From assembly GCA_964420925.1 (NCBI GenBank), contig CAYQVB010000111.1:1-27038 (forward strand): a stretch of DNA of 27,038 nt. Direction: 5' to 3'. Positions 24,079-27,038 of the stretch are shown one piece after another (positions within the stretch are counted from its first letter, which is position 1; each line of letters begins with the position of its first letter). The stretch is from JAJEAD01 sp964420925. GTDB lineage: Bacteria; Pseudomonadota; Gammaproteobacteria; HK1. A program made the translations under genes and the position numbers. The notes under the pieces were generated by a model. It was given only the letters and a program-made list of their open reading frames with translations. It was not told where the DNA came from and made no database searches.

Positions 24079-25505
24079 GCGATATCCCCACCCACATGTC
24101 CCCGGACGAGTTCCGGCGCGCCGGCCGCCTCGTCGTCGACTGGATCGCCCGCTACATGGAGGAGGTCGAGCGCTATCCGGTGCTCTCGCCCGCCCAACCC
24201 GGCGAGGTGCGCGCGAAGCTGCCACCGCGCCCCCCGGCGGGCGGAGACGAGGTCGAGGCGTGGCTCGCGGACATCGACGAGATCGTCATGCCGGGGATCA
24301 CCCACTGGCAGTCGCCGAACTTCTTCGCCTTCTTCCCCGCCAACGCCTCCGGCCCCGCGATCCTCGGCGACCTGCTCGCGGCGGGGCTGGGGGTGCAGGG
24401 CATGCTGTGGGCCACCAGTCCCGCCTGCACCGAGGTCGAGACCCACGTGCTCGACTGGCTGGTGGAGATGCTGGGGCTGCCGGAACGCTTCCGTTCGACC
24501 GGCGACGGCGGCGGGGTGATCCAGGACACCGCATCGAGCGCGAGCCTCTGCGCTCTGCTCGCGGCGCGCGAGCGCGCGACCGGCCTTGCGAGCAACGAGC
24601 ACGGGGTCGGCGGGCGCCGCCTCGTCGCCTACACCTCAGACCAGGCCCACTCCTCGATCGAGAAGGCGGTGAAGATCGCGGGGCTGGGGCGCGAGAACCT
24701 GCGTCTCGTCGCGGTCGACACCGCCTTCGCGATGCGCCCGGACGCGCTCGCCGAAGCGATCGCCGCGGACCGGGCCGCGGGGTGCTTGCCCTTCTTCGCC
24801 TGCGCCACGGTGGGCACGACGTCCTCCACCGCGATCGACCCGGTGCGCGCGATCGGAGAGATCTGCGCCCGGGAAGGCCTCTGGCTGCACGTCGACGGTG
24901 CCCACTCCGGCTCCGCCGCGCTCGCCCCCGAGCTGCGATGGGTGAACGACGGACTGGAGCTCGCGGACAGCTACTGCTTCAACCCGCACAAGTGGATGCT
25001 CACCAATTTCGACTGCGACTGCATGTACGTGGCCGATCGCGCCGCGCTCATTAACGCGCTCAGCGTGCTGCCGGAGTACCTGCGCAATCGGGCGACGGAG
25101 TCCGGCGCGGTGTTCGACTACCGCGACTGGCATGTGCCGCTCGGCCGGCGCTTCCGCGCGCTGAAGCTCTGGTTCGTGATCCGCCACTACGGAGAGGAGG
25201 GCCTGCGGGCGCATATCCGCCACCACGTCGCCCTCGCGCAGGCATTCAGGTCCTGGGTGGAAGGCGACCCCCGCTTCGAGCTCGCGGCCCCCGCGCCGCT
25301 CAGCCTGGTGTGCTTCCGGCACCGGGGCGGGGACGAGGTCAACCAGCGCCTCCTGGACGCCCTGAACGCTTCCGGCCGCCTCTACCTCACCCACACCCGT
25401 CTCGACGGGAAGCTGACGCTCCGCATGGCGATCGGCGCCACCGGCACCGAGCACCGCCACGTGGAGGCCGCGTGGCGCGCGATTTGCGAGATGGCGTCCG
25501 ACTGA
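24075..25505 (+). CDS. PLP-dependent group II decarboxylase, aromatic-amino-acid type
   Basis: This 476-residue fold-type I decarboxylase resembles aromatic-L-amino-acid / tyrosine decarboxylases. GTG 24075 overlaps the zinc-ribbon stop. Visible motifs are GITHWQSPNFFAFFPANASG (74-93), SDQAHSSIEKA (H192 for stacking on PLP), LHVDGAHSGSAAL (D274) and FNPHKWMLTNFDC with the Schiff-base lysine K306. The family normally has HVDAA, whereas this protein has HVDGAH. Expected activity is removal of CO2 from an aromatic or similar amino acid to give an amine. Which amino acid cannot be told. It fits a locus that handles amines, but could equally be a catabolic step. Confidence 0.92.
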   Translation: MSDIPTHMSPDEFRRAGRLVVDWIARYMEEVERYPVLSPAQPGEVRAKLPPRPPAGGDEVEAWLADIDEIVMPGITHWQSPNFFAFFPANASGPAILGDLLAAGLGVQGMLWATSPACTEVETHVLDWLVEMLGLPERFRSTGDGGGVIQDTASSASLCALLAARERATGLASNEHGVGGRRLVAYTSDQAHSSIEKAVKIAGLGRENLRLVAVDTAFAMRPDALAEAIAADRAAGCLPFFACATVGTTSSTAIDPVRAIGEICAREGLWLHVDGAHSGSAALAPELRWVNDGLELADSYCFNPHKWMLTNFDCDCMYVADRAALINALSVLPEYLRNRATESGAVFDYRDWHVPLGRRFRALKLWFVIRHYGEEGLRAHIRHHVALAQAFRSWVEGDPRFELAAPAPLSLVCFRHRGGDEVNQRLLDALNASGRLYLTHTRLDGKLTLRMAIGATGTEHRHVEAAWRAICEMASD

Positions 25506-25566
25506 GCATTTCGACACCGGCTTGCGGAGACGTTCATGGTGGAGCGCTCGCACGAGGGTCCCACGA

Positions 25567-25769
25567 ATGACCGTGTCGCCGCCCGAGGTCGCGAGCCTCA
25601 TCGACCTCGATCGCTACCCCATCCATGACCTGGACGGAGCGCACACCCGGGCATTGCCCCTTTCGGAGACGTCGCGCACGGTGTCGCGCACCTTGAGCGT
25701 CGTCCCTCACGGTGCCCCGTGTCATCGCGATATGCTTCGAGACCCACAGAAACCGGAGGTTCAGCCATG
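25567..25769 (+). pseudogene. Possible 5' remnant of a 2-oxoglutarate/Fe(II) oxygenase-like gene
   Basis: A frame from ATG 25567 reads MTVSPPEVASLIDLDRYPIH followed by DLDGAHTRAL, resembling from memory the N-terminus of phytanoyl-CoA-dioxygenase-like proteins (LIDLDRYPI...ALVERCR). After about 29 residues the similarity stops and the frame ends shortly after the start of the next gene. No iron-binding HxD...H motif remains. I read it as a truncated leftover, but chance similarity over so short a stretch is possible. The intact neighbour begins at 25767. Confidence 0.3.
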
Positions 25770-27038
25770 AGCGACCGAGATACGCAACTCGAATCCCTTG
25801 CGACAGCGGCCCGGACGGGTTCGCTCAGCCGACGCGAATTCATGATACGAGCAGGCGCGCTGGGCGCCGGCGGGGTGATGGCCTCGAGCCTGCTCTCGCA
25901 GGCCGCGCTCGCCGCCACCCCGAAGAAGGGCGGGAGGTTCCGGGTCGGCATGGCGCACGGCTCGACGACGGATTCCCTCGACCCGGCGACCTTCGAGAAC
26001 GGGTACATGTCGGTTCTCAACACGACCTGGAACAACCACCTCGCCGAGGTCACCACGGAAGGGCTCTCGCCGGAGCTGGCCGAGAGCTGGGAGGCATCCG
26101 CGGACGCCACCACCTGGCGCTTCAAGATTCGCAAGGGAGTGGAGTTCCACAACGGCAAGACGCTCGACGCGCACGACGTGGTGGCCTCGATCAACCACCA
26201 CCGGCACGAGGACTCGAAATCCGCCGCGAAGGCTCTGATGAAACCCGTGCAGAGAATCAAGGTGGAAGGCGGGGATACCGTGGTGATAGAGCTCGACGGC
26301 GGGAACGCGGACTTCCCGTATCTCGTCAGCGACTACCACATCGCGATCCTGCCGGCCGAGGGGGACGGCATCAACTGGCGCTCCGGGGTCGGCTGCGGGG
26401 GCTACAAGCTGGTCCACTTCGAGCCCGGGGTGCGCTCCGAGTTCGTGCGTTCCGAGAACTACTGGAAGCAACCCCATCGCGCCCACTTCGACGAAGTCGA
26501 GCTCCTCTCGATCGTGGACGTGGCGGCGCGCACCAACGCGCTGAAGACCGGCGAGATCGACACCATGGACCGCTGCGATCTCAAGACCGTGCATCTGCTG
26601 GCCAAGACTCCTGGCATCGTGGTGGAAGAGACGACCGGCACCGGGCATTACAGCATCCCGATGCGCACCGACACCGCGCCCTTCGACGACAACGACGTGC
26701 GCCTCGCGCTCAAGTACGCGCTCGACCGCGAAGCCCTGCTCAAGACCGTACTGCGCGGCCACGGCGCAGTGGGCAACGACCGCCCGATCAGCCCCGCGAA
26801 TCACTTCCACGCGAGCGACCTGCCCCAGCGGGCCTACGATCCCGACAAGGCGAAGTTCCATCTCCAGAAGGCGGGGCTCTCGACCTTGAGCGTCGATCTG
26901 AGCGCCGCCGACGCCGCCTTCGCGGGCGCGGTCGACGCCGCGGTGCTGTACCGGGAGCACGCCGCCCCCATCGGCATCGACATCAACGTGGTGCGCGAGC
27001 CGAACGACGGCTACTGGTCGAACGTGTGGATGAACAAG
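25767..27038 (+). CDS. Peptide-type ABC transporter substrate-binding protein, Tat-exported (partial at window edge)
   Basis: A family-5 solute-binding protein, at least 424 residues, runs off the right edge. ATG 25767 is preceded by CGGAGGT at 25754-25760. A twin-arginine signal is clear: LSRREFMIRAGALGAGGVMA (20-39) then SSLLSQAALA, with cleavage near residue 49. The mature part has KKGGRFRVGMAHGSTTDSLD, the family segment WRFKIRKGVEFHNGKTLDAH, VGCGGYKL and FVRSENYW. This matches dipeptide/opine/nickel-type binding proteins. It is the third transport binding protein in the window and the second with a Tat signal. Its permease genes, if any, lie beyond the edge. Confidence 0.92.
   Translation, partial: MSDRDTQLESLATAARTGSLSRREFMIRAGALGAGGVMASSLLSQAALAATPKKGGRFRVGMAHGSTTDSLDPATFENGYMSVLNTTWNNHLAEVTTEGLSPELAESWEASADATTWRFKIRKGVEFHNGKTLDAHDVVASINHHRHEDSKSAAKALMKPVQRIKVEGGDTVVIELDGGNADFPYLVSDYHIAILPAEGDGINWRSGVGCGGYKLVHFEPGVRSEFVRSENYWKQPHRAHFDEVELLSIVDVAARTNALKTGEIDTMDRCDLKTVHLLAKTPGIVVEETTGTGHYSIPMRTDTAPFDDNDVRLALKYALDREALLKTVLRGHGAVGNDRPISPANHFHASDLPQRAYDPDKAKFHLQKAGLSTLSVDLSAADAAFAGAVDAAVLYREHAAPIGIDINVVREPNDGYWSNVWMNK

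Noticed and set aside
1..27038. CRISPR array, rRNA, or insertion sequence
   Set aside because: No regularly spaced repeats, rRNA signatures, transposase motifs or terminal inverted repeats were seen on reading either strand.

Overview
The window is GC-rich throughout with dense, short-spaced genes. Tat- and Sec-exported binding proteins, a DUF1640 coiled-coil/membrane protein and a YbdK-type ligase fit a high-GC proteobacterium (Pseudomonadota). I cannot place it more precisely from sequence alone. I see no rRNA, tRNA, CRISPR array or intact insertion sequence.

Left part (1 to about 6230) looks like the end of an integrative element. It holds the 3' end of an unknown protein, a PP-loop PAPS-reductase-like enzyme overlapping a 78-residue partner gene by ATGA, an unknown protein with a possible winged-helix segment, a DUF3800 protein, and two tandem, related but diverged tyrosine recombinases on the minus strand. 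Upstream of the recombinases lies a cluster of inverted repeats and GGCAC motifs. This abuts a 5'-truncated paralog of the DUF1640 gene whose intact copy sits 49 bp further on. I read that junction as the likely element/host boundary.

Right part (6410 to the end) reads as host metabolic DNA. A DUF1640 / REG-2-like HAD / YbdK-type ligase operon comes first. It is followed by a spermidine/putrescine-type ABC transporter (binding protein and two permeases, no ATPase) that runs into an ATZ/TRZ-like amidohydrolase. A convergent minus-strand operon then encodes a PhzF-family isomerase, a peptide-type binding protein, two permeases and a single-chain double ATPase. Divergent from phzF is a protein resembling the N,N-dimethylformamidase large subunit. 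A second amidohydrolase faces it. A zinc-ribbon mini-gene is translationally coupled to an aromatic-amino-acid-type decarboxylase. A probable remnant of a 2-oxoglutarate oxygenase gene follows, and the window ends inside a Tat-exported peptide-type binding protein.

Taken together, 6.4-27 kb looks like a scavenging locus for organic nitrogen. It has three uptake systems and several enzymes acting on amides, amines, ring nitrogen or amino acids, but no recognisable transcription regulator. Substrates cannot be deduced. The most unusual points are the tandem-recombinase boundary with a truncated host paralog, the ATPase-less transporter coupled to an amidohydrolase, strong hairpins at both binding-protein/permease junctions, the dimethylformamidase-like large subunit without a visible small subunit, and the GTGA-coupled zinc-ribbon gene.
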